From Emticicia oligotrophica DSM 17448 (GTDB lineage: Bacteria > Bacteroidota > Bacteroidia > Cytophagales > Spirosomataceae), in contig NC_018748.1 of NCBI RefSeq assembly GCF_000263195.1, positions 1,240,001 to 1,304,000 on the forward strand: a stretch of DNA of 64,000 bases, read 5' to 3'. Position 1 is the first letter of the stretch, and each line of letters opens with the position of its first letter. The translations under genes and the position numbers were made by a program. Below are positions 36,147 to 45,230 of the stretch, in pieces. The notes under the pieces are model-generated. The model was not told the DNA's origin. It saw only the letters and a program-made list of their open reading frames with translations, and made no database searches.

Positions 36147-37352
36147 TTAATGCACGGGTTTATCAGGAGCGGGAGCCGAGGCATGGTAACCCAAATCTCG
36201 AATCATGATGGCGTACTTTTCCATCAATTCAAGCACTTTTGCTCTACTTTCTGAGCGAACGATAAGTCCAATATGGTATTCCTCATTCATTTTCCAGACA
36301 ATTTCTGGGTCATTAAATGGCGTGTAATCTGGGTGTTCATACGAAGAAAGAGAAATGATAATACCAGAATAATAATCTTCAACTTTAGGTAGTTCATAAG
36401 TGTCCCCCGTAGCTATCATGGTTTCTATTTTAGCCCACTCTTTCCAGAGATTTATACCCGATGAATATTCTACCATTTCGGCCAAATTGGCTCCCCCCAC
36501 GCGTGAAGCAGTTTCTAGGAAATAAAACTGCCCATCTTCGTAGCATTTTATCATTTCGGTATGTGATGCACTTGACCTCATACCAAACGCACGCATAACA
36601 TCTTCGTTTACCTTTTTAAGAAGCTTGGCATCTTCAGAACCATGTTCAACAGTCACTGAACGAAAAATACCACCCCCATGAGCTACCTCAAATGGGGTAT
36701 TCAGATATTGGTTACATCTCGTAAAAATCACTTTTCCATTAATTGTGAGAGAATCTACGTGATAAACATCGCCCGGTTTGAATTGTTCAATAAGAAAATT
36801 ATGACGCTCTTCACCCAAAGCATGAATGGTATCCCATGCTTCTTGAAAACTATGAACTTTCTTTATACCCGCTGCCGAAGCTTCTGAACGAGGTTTGATA
36901 ACCCACGGTGCAGGAGTACGTTGTAGGTACTCGGTAATATCAATATCGTGGAAAAGTGGACTGAATGGGGGCACTGCAATACCTAAATCTTGAGCCTGTA
37001 CACGCATAGCGAGTTTATCTCTAAAATAACGGGCAGTAGTTTGCCCCATCCCCGGAATACGGAAATGCTCACGAACTAAGGCGGCTTTTTCGACATCAAA
37101 ATCATCTAGAGCTACTACTCTATCAATTTTTACAGTACGCATCAGGTTAGCTAATCCTGTTAATATTTTGTGATAAGTATCAAAGTTGTTATCGACATTA
37201 TCTAGGTAAAACACTTCATCTATCGACTCCCATGGCCAAGGTTTATCTTTCAATTTTTGGTTAGTTAGCAAAAAAACTTTATTTCCTTCTGCTTTACATG
37301 ATTTCAAAAATTCGACACCTTTAAAATAAGTACATATACAAAGAAAATTCAT
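36147..37352 (-). CDS. ATP-grasp ligase
   Basis: 401 residues. N-terminal pre-ATP-grasp domain (about 1-105), then the ATP-grasp fold: PWVIKPRSEASAAGIKKV near 153-170 (nucleotide-binding Lys), FLIEQFKPGDVYHVDSL near 190-206, and FYFLETASRVGGANLAEMVEY near 265-285 with the metal-binding Glu and Asn-type residues. It resembles ATP-grasp enzymes that join a carboxylate to an amino acid (BacD/CARNS group). With the glutamine-synthetase-like gene downstream, a small peptide or gamma-glutamyl amide product is plausible; the product is not known. Confidence 0.85.
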   Translation of the reverse strand: MNFLCICTYFKGVEFLKSCKAEGNKVFLLTNQKLKDKPWPWESIDEVFYLDNVDNNFDTYHKILTGLANLMRTVKIDRVVALDDFDVEKAALVREHFRIPGMGQTTARYFRDKLAMRVQAQDLGIAVPPFSPLFHDIDITEYLQRTPAPWVIKPRSEASAAGIKKVHSFQEAWDTIHALGEERHNFLIEQFKPGDVYHVDSLTINGKVIFTRCNQYLNTPFEVAHGGGIFRSVTVEHGSEDAKLLKKVNEDVMRAFGMRSSASHTEMIKCYEDGQFYFLETASRVGGANLAEMVEYSSGINLWKEWAKIETMIATGDTYELPKVEDYYSGIIISLSSYEHPDYTPFNDPEIVWKMNEEYHIGLIVRSESRAKVLELMEKYAIMIRDLGYHASAPAPDKPVH

Positions 37353-37437
37353 AGGATAGAGTCTTACTTGATGGTTAAATATGGTTTGATACTCAAATAT
37401 AGAAATTTGGCTTTTATAATCAATATTTCTTCAAACA

Positions 37438-37475
37438 AAAAGCCCTACTCTCTTTTCAGCAGAATAGGGCTTTTG
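37438..37475 (-). terminator. Minus-strand terminator
   Basis: Arms aaaagcccta and tagggctttt; read on the minus strand it is followed by tttttgttt. It precedes the ATP-grasp gene and cannot belong to it. Confidence 0.75.
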
Positions 37476-37613
37476 TGTCAAAAATTAAACTCTACAATAA
37501 AATAAACTCAAAACAAATTTTAGGCTATAAAGTATGTGCTTTTATACTTTCTCTAAGACAATGTAGATACGAAAATACTTGGAGTTAGGTTGCGGAAGAG
37601 CAGAAATTAAACA

Positions 37614-37645
37614 AAAAGCCTCCTGACGTTTGTCAAGAGGCTTTT
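37614..37645 (-). terminator. Terminator of the DUF1573 gene
   Basis: 13-bp stem aaaagcctc-tgac with one mismatch; T-rich on the minus strand. It lies 25 bases after the DUF1573 stop. Confidence 0.85.
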
Positions 37646-37670
37646 AGATTCAAATAATCTTTATAGAAAA

Positions 37671-38102
37671 TTAAGATTTTTTCTTTGCTTTTGGAGCTGA
37701 AGCTGGTGCTGAAGCAGGTGCCGAAGCAGGAGCCGAAGTAACCTCACCTTTAATTGTAAGAATTACTGATGAATTTTCAGCATTGCTTGATACAGTAATT
37801 GTTTTTGTAAATGCACCTGGACGACCAGAAGTGTTATAACCAACTTTTATTACACTTTTTCCACCTGGCATAATTGGGTCTTTAGAGTACTCAGGAGTTG
37901 TACATCCACAAGATGCTTGTGCGTTTGAGATAACTACTGGAGCAGTACCAGTATTTGTTACTTCAAAATTGTAAGTTGCTAATGGACCTTCAGTAATTTT
38001 ACCGAAATCATGTACTTCTTTATTAAATTTTAAAACACCTTGAGCATTTGATGCTGCTACAAAAGCAAATACTACTGCAATCGTTAAAAATAATTTTTTC
38101 AT
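37671..38102 (-). CDS. DUF1573 secreted protein with proline/alanine tail
   Basis: Start taken at 38102 (MKKLFLTIAVVFAFVAASNAQG, a clear signal peptide); an upstream ATG at 38150 adds 16 residues. The protein has 143 residues. Residues about 20-118 form the Ig-like DUF1573 domain with FGKITEGPLATYNFEVTNTG and the SCGCTTPEY motif. The tail is APASAPASAPASAP followed by KAKKKS, a low-complexity periodic segment. It is probably periplasmic or surface exposed; role unknown. Confidence 0.85.
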   Translation of the reverse strand: MKKLFLTIAVVFAFVAASNAQGVLKFNKEVHDFGKITEGPLATYNFEVTNTGTAPVVISNAQASCGCTTPEYSKDPIMPGGKSVIKVGYNTSGRPGAFTKTITVSSNAENSSVILTIKGEVTSAPASAPASAPASAPKAKKKS

Positions 38103-38256
38103 TGATTTAATTGATTTTAAGTTTTGAAATACAATTTTTATTTTAGTCAAGCATATTTATTAATACAAATAAACAATATTAGATTATACAAGACAAATTT
38201 TTAACAATCCATTAACAATTGCTAAATCGTAAAGAAAGCCTAGGTATTAAAAAACA

Positions 38257-38280
38257 AAGAGCAGTCAACTGACTGCCCTT
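38257..38280 (-). terminator. Terminator of the CpsB-like gene
   Basis: Stem gcagtca/tgactgc extended by partial pairing. On the minus strand it is followed by tttgtttttt, 75 bases after the stop of the 38356-39096 gene. Confidence 0.7.
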
Positions 38281-38355
38281 GTAAACTAAATTAAATTTAT
38301 TTGTTCGTATGTCACTTTAATTTTCAATGCAAATACCACAACTAACTCCTTAAGA

Positions 38356-39096
38356 TTACAAAAGGTTTAAATTTTTAAAGTGATATCGCTTTATTAAATC
38401 GTACAATTCACGATTTTTTGCACTATTGTCCAATAACTGAAAATGTTTATCATGGTATAAGTTTGTTCCTAAAAAATCTACAAATTTTTCATCTATCAAC
38501 TTTAAAGCAACTTTTTTAGTGGTTCGACCATAGTAACCCAATAATGAAAGTATATTTACTTGCATTAAACATCCAATATGATTGAGACGTCTATAGATTC
38601 TTGGTGAATTATGCCAAAAATGGTATCTTTCAGGTTGAGATAAAATGGGTTGATACCCCTTCATGTGTAGATTAAAAATTACTTCTTCAAAATTATTAGG
38701 AGGGGCAACTGCGTGTGACATTGATATTAAAACATATCTTTTATCCCCAAAGCTTAGAATATCATTTGAATTTAATAATTTTTCAAATTCGGTATCTAAA
38801 TAATATTCCGCTGTTGCCTCAATACTTATTGAAATATTTCTTGCATATAATTCTTTTTGCAATTCCAACAATCCTCTCTTTATAGCATCACTACTATTAA
38901 TATAGGATTCATTTATGTAATTTGGTGTGGTAATAATTTTCTGATATCCTAACGATTTAAGATTCTTTATGTATTTAATACTTGTTTCTAAATCAGTATT
39001 TCTATTGGCAACTCTTGGTATGAGATGAGCATGCACATCCACTTTCAACATTTCTCCAAATGTTGTTTTTGCCTTTTTTTCAAAAAAAGAGAACAT
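38356..39096 (-). CDS. CpsB/YwqE-like PHP phosphatase homologue with lost metal ligands
   Basis: 246 residues aligned by eye to bacterial tyrosine phosphatases of the CpsB/Wzb-PHP group, which use a trinuclear metal site. The first motif DVHAHLIP (Asp20, His22, His24) and AEYYLD (Glu97) are kept. Other ligand positions are changed: TPH is TPN (Asn59), the Glu of FEMS is Ser125, AHPERY is SQPERY (Gln154), and GTDLHH is GTNLYH (Asn212, Tyr214). Five of eight ligands are therefore replaced, so activity is doubtful. No capsule genes are nearby; instead it lies downstream of the signalling genes. It may be a regulatory pseudoenzyme. Confidence 0.8.
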   Translation of the reverse strand: MFSFFEKKAKTTFGEMLKVDVHAHLIPRVANRNTDLETSIKYIKNLKSLGYQKIITTPNYINESYINSSDAIKRGLLELQKELYARNISISIEATAEYYLDTEFEKLLNSNDILSFGDKRYVLISMSHAVAPPNNFEEVIFNLHMKGYQPILSQPERYHFWHNSPRIYRRLNHIGCLMQVNILSLLGYYGRTTKKVALKLIDEKFVDFLGTNLYHDKHFQLLDNSAKNRELYDLIKRYHFKNLNLL

Positions 39097-39370
39097 TATA
39101 ATTTTTAGTTATTAGGTAAGCAAATAAGCCGCGAATCCGAATAGACAACTCAGCTCTATAAGATAATATTAGTACAATAGCACTAACCTATATTTTGTGA
39201 CATTTCCCATCAAAATTTAAAATATTCAAATAGCAGTATTACCCATATATTTTATAAGAATATATGAACTGTGATACTAAAAACAACTTTTAATGTATTG
39301 GAATATTCTATATAGATTTGGTAAAAACTAAATCTATTACATGCTTTCTTAAGTTTTTTTTATTTAAAAC

Positions 39371-39847
39371 TTAATTTCCGTAAGAGGTTCTCTCTATTCT
39401 ACCCTGTATTTTAGTAGTAATATCTTGTATGATATTATCTAACTCTTTAGCAGTTGATTGAATATCTTGAAAAAAGGATTCTTTCTCAGAATCTGATAAC
39501 GAATTGTCTTGCAGGATGCTAACTATACCCATTAAACGTGCTAAAGGAGCTCTCACCAAATGTGATTGTTGCCATACAATTTCGTTCAACAATTTAGTTT
39601 GTTTTGTGAGTTTATTTACACACTCCTTCATAAACATATCATCTTTATTGATATTCGATAATAGACTCTTTTTTGGTACCTCAGATATAGCTTCTATAGT
39701 ATTTTGATTTTCCACAATATATTTTAAAGCTCGCATTTTATCTGTCTGAACACCAATTCCAGCGAAACTTGATCTTCTACCTAAATTACTATAGACCCCT
39801 ATATCCTGCAAGCCACTTGAGGATAACTCATAAAATTTATCAACCAT
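39371..39847 (-). CDS. DHp-domain protein without a kinase ATPase domain
   Basis: 158 residues. The segment LLNEIVWQQSHLVRAPLARL (about 88-107) matches the HisKA dimerisation and phospho-acceptor helix of Bacteroidota PAS kinases, including the phospho-accepting His in QSH. The frame ends right after the second DHp helix (ELDNIIQDI), and there is no HATPase domain or room for one. Residues 1-85 do not form a recognisable PAS domain. It may be a phosphotransferase (Spo0B-like idea), a dimerisation inhibitor or a truncated kinase. It is 42 bases after the CheY-like gene, so probably in one operon. Confidence 0.7.
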   Translation of the reverse strand: MVDKFYELSSSGLQDIGVYSNLGRRSSFAGIGVQTDKMRALKYIVENQNTIEAISEVPKKSLLSNINKDDMFMKECVNKLTKQTKLLNEIVWQQSHLVRAPLARLMGIVSILQDNSLSDSEKESFFQDIQSTAKELDNIIQDITTKIQGRIERTSYGN

Positions 39848-39889
39848 TATTTTGTATACTTGATTATTAGGAATTTGTATATTCGATTA

Positions 39890-40303
39890 TTAGGAAATTG
39901 CGTTTTTTAGCGATTTAAGCATGTCGATATTAATGGGCTTAGTCAAAAAAGAAATTACTTGTGGATAAGATTCTGCTTTCTTGAAGTCGGCCGCACTGAT
40001 TGAGGAGCTAACAATTACAATCAGTAAATTATCTTTTAATCTACTTTTGTTAATACTATCTAAAAACTCCCATCCATTCATAATCGGCATGTTAATATCT
40101 AGAAAAACAAGGTATCGTGAAGGGTTTTGCTCCGAAATAAAGTCTAGGGCATCTTTTCCATTATCAAATAACATTGGTTTAGAAGATAGCCCAGCACTAT
40201 TCAGCAAAAAAGTATGCATCCTTTGAATGATTTTGTCATCATCAACAATCAATGTGGCAATATCTGAGGGGATGTCTAATGTTTCAATATTTTTTTGATA
40301 CAT
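39890..40303 (-). CDS. Single-domain CheY-like response regulator
   Basis: 137 residues, one receiver domain: acidic Asp21-Asp23, phospho-acceptor Asp69 (VFLDINMPIMNG), Thr/Ser near 99-101 and Lys122 (LTKPIN). No output domain. It lies between the LytTR regulator (48 bases upstream) and the DHp protein (42 bases downstream), suggesting an intermediate in a phosphorelay. Confidence 0.9.
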   Translation of the reverse strand: MYQKNIETLDIPSDIATLIVDDDKIIQRMHTFLLNSAGLSSKPMLFDNGKDALDFISEQNPSRYLVFLDINMPIMNGWEFLDSINKSRLKDNLLIVIVSSSISAADFKKAESYPQVISFLTKPINIDMLKSLKNAIS

Positions 40304-40351
40304 GACTATATAAAAGTTGTATTAAAAGGGATACTAAACAGGTTGAAATAC

Positions 40352-41056
40352 TTACTTATTATTCAAAAAAAACTCTAAAAATTGTTTTCTTTGAGCTCTA
40401 CTTAATGGTAGTTCTTTAAGATTATTACCACTAAGAATAATTTTACTTTCTTCTACCGAGATTATTTTGCTTTTATTGGCCAAAAACCTTCTGTGCACTT
40501 GAATAAAACAACTTTCTGATAAGGTCTCTTTCATTGATTTCAAGGAAGCTAAATGCACGTAACATTCATTCCCCACAAAAATTTTTACATAATCAGAATA
40601 TGACTCCACGTAATCTATATCGTTAATCGGAACTTTTATAGATCTTCCTTTATCTTTCAAAACAATAAACCCAGAACAATCTGCTACATTATCTAACTTC
40701 ATCATCTTTTTTACTTTCTCCATGGCTTGCATGAATCTTCGAAAAGTGAAGGGTTTTCTCAGATAATCTACTACATTGAACTCAAATGCTTGCACTGCGT
40801 ATATATCATAAGCCGTTGTTATAATAACATAGGGCATTATTGGCAATTCAGGTAGGAAATCTAGGCCGTTTTTATCTGGTAAGATTATATCTAAAAATAT
40901 TACATCAATCTTAACAGAATTTTTTTCTATAAAAGTACGAGCTGCTTCTATAGTTTCAAAAACCCCTAAAATGTTTAGTTCTCCATCGAAAGCCTTACAA
41001 TTTCTGATGAGCGTCTGCTGTGACAAAAAATCATCTTCTATTATAATACAATTCAT
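40352..41056 (-). CDS. LytTR-family response regulator
   Basis: 234 residues. Receiver domain 1-~118 with Asp56 (FLDIILPDKNG) and Lys in LRKPFTF (near 103). LytTR DNA-binding domain about 130-232 (IKVPINDIDYVESYSDYVKI, FIQVHRRFLANKSKI). LytTR regulators bind paired imperfect repeats upstream of target genes. It is first gene of the minus-strand signalling unit and divergent from the hybrid kinase across a 1.1 kb gap. Confidence 0.92.
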   Translation of the reverse strand: MNCIIIEDDFLSQQTLIRNCKAFDGELNILGVFETIEAARTFIEKNSVKIDVIFLDIILPDKNGLDFLPELPIMPYVIITTAYDIYAVQAFEFNVVDYLRKPFTFRRFMQAMEKVKKMMKLDNVADCSGFIVLKDKGRSIKVPINDIDYVESYSDYVKIFVGNECYVHLASLKSMKETLSESCFIQVHRRFLANKSKIISVEESKIILSGNNLKELPLSRAQRKQFLEFFLNNK

Positions 41057-41512
41057 AAGACTTTTCCCCCTGATACATGTAAAAAACGACTAGCCGTTAT
41101 AATTCTGTAATAAAACATTTACTTAAAGCACAAAATGCAAGAGTAATAACTAATAACAACCAGACTAACTCAAATTATTTTTGTACTTAATTCGCAAGAA
41201 CTGATACAATATTAGCTAATCTGATAGACAAAATTACTATACAATTCGACGAATTGCCATTTATACTCTATAAATGGCAAGTGATTCGAACTAAAAGAAT
41301 CTTTCGGACAATTTACTTCATTAACGAACCTTTTTACCTATTTGTTTATATATATGCTACTGCGAATAGCAATATTTACCAAATAATAATTAAATGTATA
41401 CTTCTTTTTTGAAACTTTATACTTTTTGGGCATTATTTGTATAGAACTTTTTAACCGTAAAATATGCTCTTTATTCAATCCATAGATTTTTGACAACCAA
41501 TCATAGATTTTT
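41057..41512. other. AT-rich non-coding stretch with palindromes
   Basis: No ORF of note. A perfect 12-bp hairpin ttgccatttata/tataaatggcaa (41254-41280) overlaps the palindrome caattcgacgaattg (41242-41256). A tandem-like repeat catagattttt...aacca occurs twice around 41480-41527. It probably holds the promoters of the LytTR operon and operator sites. Confidence 0.5.
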
Positions 41513-41545
41513 TTTGCTTACAACCATTTAGCTTACGTACTTTCG
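41513..41545 (+). promoter_or_regulatory. Candidate orphan promoter
   Basis: TTTG at 41513-41516, a 21-base spacer and TACTTTCG at 41538-41545 (7 of 8). No ORF follows before the terminator at 41744. Confidence 0.4.
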
Positions 41546-41551
41546 AGAAAA

Positions 41552-41771
41552 ATAAAGAGATTTGATTAACAGTTTTTATTTGGAGTCTTGAGTGTAATGT
41601 ATTTAAAGAAAAAGTAAATAGTCTTATATAAGTAACATAATAAGTGTTTTAAAAGTTTACCTAACCCCTATTTAAGTATAAATACTCAATAACAAGTTTA
41701 AATTGTTTTATTTAAGTAAAGTCACAGCAAGAAGTTTTTTGGTAAAAAGGAAGGTTTTACCTTCCTTTTTC
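41552..41771 (+). ncRNA. Candidate small RNA ending in an intrinsic terminator
   Basis: About 220 bases between the candidate promoter at 41513 and a perfect 12-bp terminator hairpin, aaaaaggaaggt (41744-41755) and accttccttttt (41759-41770), followed by more T and C. No plus-strand gene lies upstream to explain this terminator. The body is AT-rich with no clear ORF. The terminator could also work in the opposite direction. Confidence 0.4.
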
Positions 41772-42170
41772 TTTCCAATTAAATTTTTGTTTGAAACCCA
41801 TGAGCAACTTCATAACATAATTTATTCTACCTAAAACTCAAAGTCAATAAATGTTCGCTTATCGAATGTTTGTTCACTCGTCGATAAAAAAAAACCACTC
41901 GTAGAATTTCTTCAAATAAGAATACATACATTTTAAAATTAGTATTCCTTTTGCAGAATAATTAATACGACAAAACTCTTTATCTCTATTTTAAAAATTA
42001 ATATTTACTATTTTTAAAATTCAATAGTTTCCTAAATACTTATAATTATAATTTTCAAGCCATAAAAACTAAGTATTTTTACTTATAACAGTAGCACTAT
42101 TTTGAGATAAAAAACAACTTTGGGAGATTAAATCCATTTTTATAATCTGTGAACCAATTCTTATAAAATC
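41772..42170. other. Upstream region of the hybrid kinase gene
   Basis: Very AT-rich, no ORF, no clear promoter match. Nothing definite seen. Confidence 0.4.
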
Positions 42171-44933
42171 ATGATTACGCTAAGAAAAAGCCAATTAACT
42201 TACCCAAAATTTCTTAACCGAACTTTTGCTTATTATCCTTCATTTTCAAGTATTATTACACCTCAGTTTTTCAACAAGTACCAATACTTAGTATCAAACA
42301 TCGACAATTTATTATTTGCAGTTAGTGCAAATGGCCTTGTAAAATTTAATTCCCAAAACATCAGATGTGATTATCCCTTAAAAATTGATTCCTCTACTAA
42401 AAGACTCTTCTTCGATTTTTATTACGATTATGTTTGCAGTGTTTTTAGTTTGGTGGACGAAAAAGTACAAACGACTTATCCGTATATCGAGCTGCCAATA
42501 AAAAACAGTGTTGGCAAGCACGCTTGGGTAAAAGTTAACTTATTTTTAACAAACCTACAAAATGAGCCATTACTTTATGGTACCGTACAAGATTTTTCGC
42601 ATGAGAAATCATCTAATGAGCACAAAGTTGATATTACCAATGAGGCAGCTTCAACACTGATAAGCAGCCTTGAAACAGGTGTATTGATGGAAGACGAAAA
42701 TAGAAGAGTGATTATTACGAATAAATCTCTCCTAAATATTTTTGACTTAAATCTAAATCCTAATGATTTAATTGGGCAAAATTGTCAGTTAATGGCTCAC
42801 GAGATGAAAAGCTATTTCAAATATCCTGAGCAGTTCATCGATTTTATAGAGATGAATGTTCAAGGACATACCGTAAAAAATGGAGAGATTTTAGAGTTAA
42901 AAAACGGGAAAATACTGGAAAGAGACTATTTACCGATTCAAAATAAAAATGGTAAATACCGCCATATATGGAAATATCGTGATATTACTCTAAAATATAA
43001 TATTGATAAGCAAATCAAACAAAGCGAGGAGAAACATCGTGGGATTATTGAAAACATGCAATTGGGAATCATTGAGGTTGATACCAACGATATTATCATA
43101 AACGCCTACAATAAGTTGTGTGAAATGACTGGTTACGAGCCAGACGAGTTGATAGGAAAGAAAGCTTATCAAGTTTTGATAAAAAATAGTAATATTGAAA
43201 CCTATAAAGAGGCTAAAAATAGAATTATTAAGGGCGATGGAAAACCTTATGAAATTCCAGTTATAAGAAAAGATGGTACCACTATTTGGGTGATTATCAG
43301 TAGTAGTCCGATTTACAACGAGCAAAATCAATTAACAGGCTTACTGAGTATTTTCTATGATATAACCGAAAGAAAGAAGCTCGAACAGGAGCTCGAATTG
43401 GCCAATAAAGTTGCGGCGGCAGCACAAGAGAGCGAACGCTTGTTTTTAACAAGTATGACTCACGAACTTAAAACGCCAATTAATGCCATTATTGGCATGA
43501 CAGATTTACTTAAATTAACACAACTCAACCGAGAGCAGTTAGACTATTTGGGCATTTTAGAAACCTCTACTAAATTTCTCCAAAAGTTAATTACTGATAT
43601 CCTCGATATTTCTAAGATTGAATCTGGTAATATTCAAATCAATGCTATTTCATTTGATTTGAATAAGATGCTGACGGATACCGTAAAAACCTTTGAGCAT
43701 ACCTTAGGTAAAAAGAATATTGACCTTGTGCTTGATTTAGATTTTAGTCTTGATTCATACATCATTGGAGACCCACTTTTACTACAACAAATTTTAATCA
43801 ATTTATTATCTAATGCTGAAAAATTCACCTCTGAAGGTCAAATAACTGTCAAGATATCCATAGTGAATCAAACGAATCAAAACGTTAAGATAGGATTTTC
43901 GGTTAAGGATACTGGAATAGGATTTGAACTTGACAACAAAGACTTGATATTCAACAAGTTCTTTCAGTTGCCTTCTGTAAGCCAGCATAAATCAGAAGGA
44001 GTAGGTTTAGGCTTAACGATTGTAAAAAAACTCATTGAGCTTCACGAAAGTGAAATTAAAGTAAAAAGTAAAAAAGGTAAAGGTTCGGAGTTTTCATTTG
44101 AACTCACCTTCGACAAAGGCCTTAAATTGGAAGCACCTAAGGTTTTAAATTCAAGAACTGAAGATAATATTCCAACTAACTTCCAAAACTTAAGGATTTT
44201 GGTTGTGGAAGACAACTTACTAAATCAACAATACTTAGAGCGAGTAATGAACAAATGGTCTGTCAATTATGATGTTGCCAAATCGGGTGAGGAAGCAATA
44301 CAGATTTTTGACAAGAAAAGGTTTGATTTAGTTTTCATGGACCTACAATTACCAGGCATTGATGGATTCGAAACTGCTGTTAAACTCCGTACAAATTTCC
44401 CAGAACGTACTTTTATTATTATTGCCATGACGGCGGTGGTTTTTCCTAAAATTGAACGAGAAGTACTCAAGTTTGGAATGGATGATATTATCAAGAAACC
44501 ATTTACGCTAACTGAGCTTTCAAATAAAATTAATTCATATTTCCCGAAGTCAAGTTTTGATGAAACAACAGAACCTCAAAATATCTTTATCAGTGAATTA
44601 GATAAAGACTTTTTGAATGAATTCTATATAGATGATTACCGCTATGCTCTAGAAGTTTTCAAAGTATTTGAAAGCGAATATCTTAAAGAGCTTGAAAGTA
44701 TTTTAGCATCTACTAAAAAAGATGATTTATCAACTATAAAAAAGAGACTTCACAGAATCAAAGCTTCTTTTAAAATGGTTGGTCTTTCTGAACTTGAAAA
44801 CATAATCTCGTTTTTTATTCTGAAGAACAACAATACTATTGCAGATTTGAAAAAAATGGTCAATCCAAATGATATTACCTACATAAAAAATATCATAAAG
44901 AAACAAATTAGTATTCTTGAGAATGTAACATAA
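42171..44933 (+). CDS. Hybrid sensor histidine kinase (PAS-PAS-PAS-HisKA-HATPase-REC-HPt)
   Basis: 920 residues, no signal peptide or membrane helix seen, so cytoplasmic. Residues 30-145 are PAS-like, about 155-275 a second PAS and about 285-402 a clear third PAS (GIIEVDTNDIIINAYN, LCEMTGYEPDELIG). HisKA has His431 (SMTHELKTPINAI). The HATPase has N (LLSNAEKF), G1 (DTGIGF) and G2 (GVGLGLTIVKKL) boxes. The receiver has Asp724 (FMDLQLPGIDG). The C-terminal HPt domain has His861 (KKRLHRIKASFKMVGL). All phosphorelay steps are in one chain. The divergent LytTR and CheY-like regulators are plausible outputs. Confidence 0.92.
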   Translation: MITLRKSQLTYPKFLNRTFAYYPSFSSIITPQFFNKYQYLVSNIDNLLFAVSANGLVKFNSQNIRCDYPLKIDSSTKRLFFDFYYDYVCSVFSLVDEKVQTTYPYIELPIKNSVGKHAWVKVNLFLTNLQNEPLLYGTVQDFSHEKSSNEHKVDITNEAASTLISSLETGVLMEDENRRVIITNKSLLNIFDLNLNPNDLIGQNCQLMAHEMKSYFKYPEQFIDFIEMNVQGHTVKNGEILELKNGKILERDYLPIQNKNGKYRHIWKYRDITLKYNIDKQIKQSEEKHRGIIENMQLGIIEVDTNDIIINAYNKLCEMTGYEPDELIGKKAYQVLIKNSNIETYKEAKNRIIKGDGKPYEIPVIRKDGTTIWVIISSSPIYNEQNQLTGLLSIFYDITERKKLEQELELANKVAAAAQESERLFLTSMTHELKTPINAIIGMTDLLKLTQLNREQLDYLGILETSTKFLQKLITDILDISKIESGNIQINAISFDLNKMLTDTVKTFEHTLGKKNIDLVLDLDFSLDSYIIGDPLLLQQILINLLSNAEKFTSEGQITVKISIVNQTNQNVKIGFSVKDTGIGFELDNKDLIFNKFFQLPSVSQHKSEGVGLGLTIVKKLIELHESEIKVKSKKGKGSEFSFELTFDKGLKLEAPKVLNSRTEDNIPTNFQNLRILVVEDNLLNQQYLERVMNKWSVNYDVAKSGEEAIQIFDKKRFDLVFMDLQLPGIDGFETAVKLRTNFPERTFIIIAMTAVVFPKIEREVLKFGMDDIIKKPFTLTELSNKINSYFPKSSFDETTEPQNIFISELDKDFLNEFYIDDYRYALEVFKVFESEYLKELESILASTKKDDLSTIKKRLHRIKASFKMVGLSELENIISFFILKNNNTIADLKKMVNPNDITYIKNIIKKQISILENVT

Positions 44934-44943
44934 ATATTATTAT

Positions 44944-45027
44944 AAAATGAGTCATCCAAAATTCTGAAAGAAATAATACTTCTTCCATCAGTTTAAACTG
45001 ATGGCAATATACGGGATGACTCATTTT
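44944..45027. repeat. Composite palindrome after the hybrid kinase
   Basis: Perfect 14-bp outer arms aaaatgagtcatcc (44944-44957) and ggatgactcatttt (45014-45027) enclose a perfect 20-base palindrome ccatcagttt/aaactgatgg (44985-45004). The 84-base unit could form a branched hairpin. It may act as terminator or be a small non-autonomous element. Confidence 0.8.
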
Positions 45028-45230
45028 ACACCACTCATTCAAATTCAATAAAATATTACTCATTGATAATGAGAATTTAGAAGAATTTATTGAAACTATC
45101 AGTAACAAGCAGCAGTTTGTGGGTATTATTCTACTGTATTTACTTTATTATTTCTTGTTGTCTTTCAACTCTCCTTAGGCTTACTTCGCTTTATTTTGAA
45201 TTTTGAAATATTTTTTTCTAATTTTACATG

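Noticed and set aside
39371-39847. Annotating the DHp gene as a complete histidine kinase
   Set aside because: No N, G1 or G2 ATP-binding boxes exist in the frame or directly downstream in other frames.
43806-43988. Antisense open frames within the hybrid kinase gene
   Set aside because: Shadow frames of the well-supported kinase coding sequence without independent evidence.
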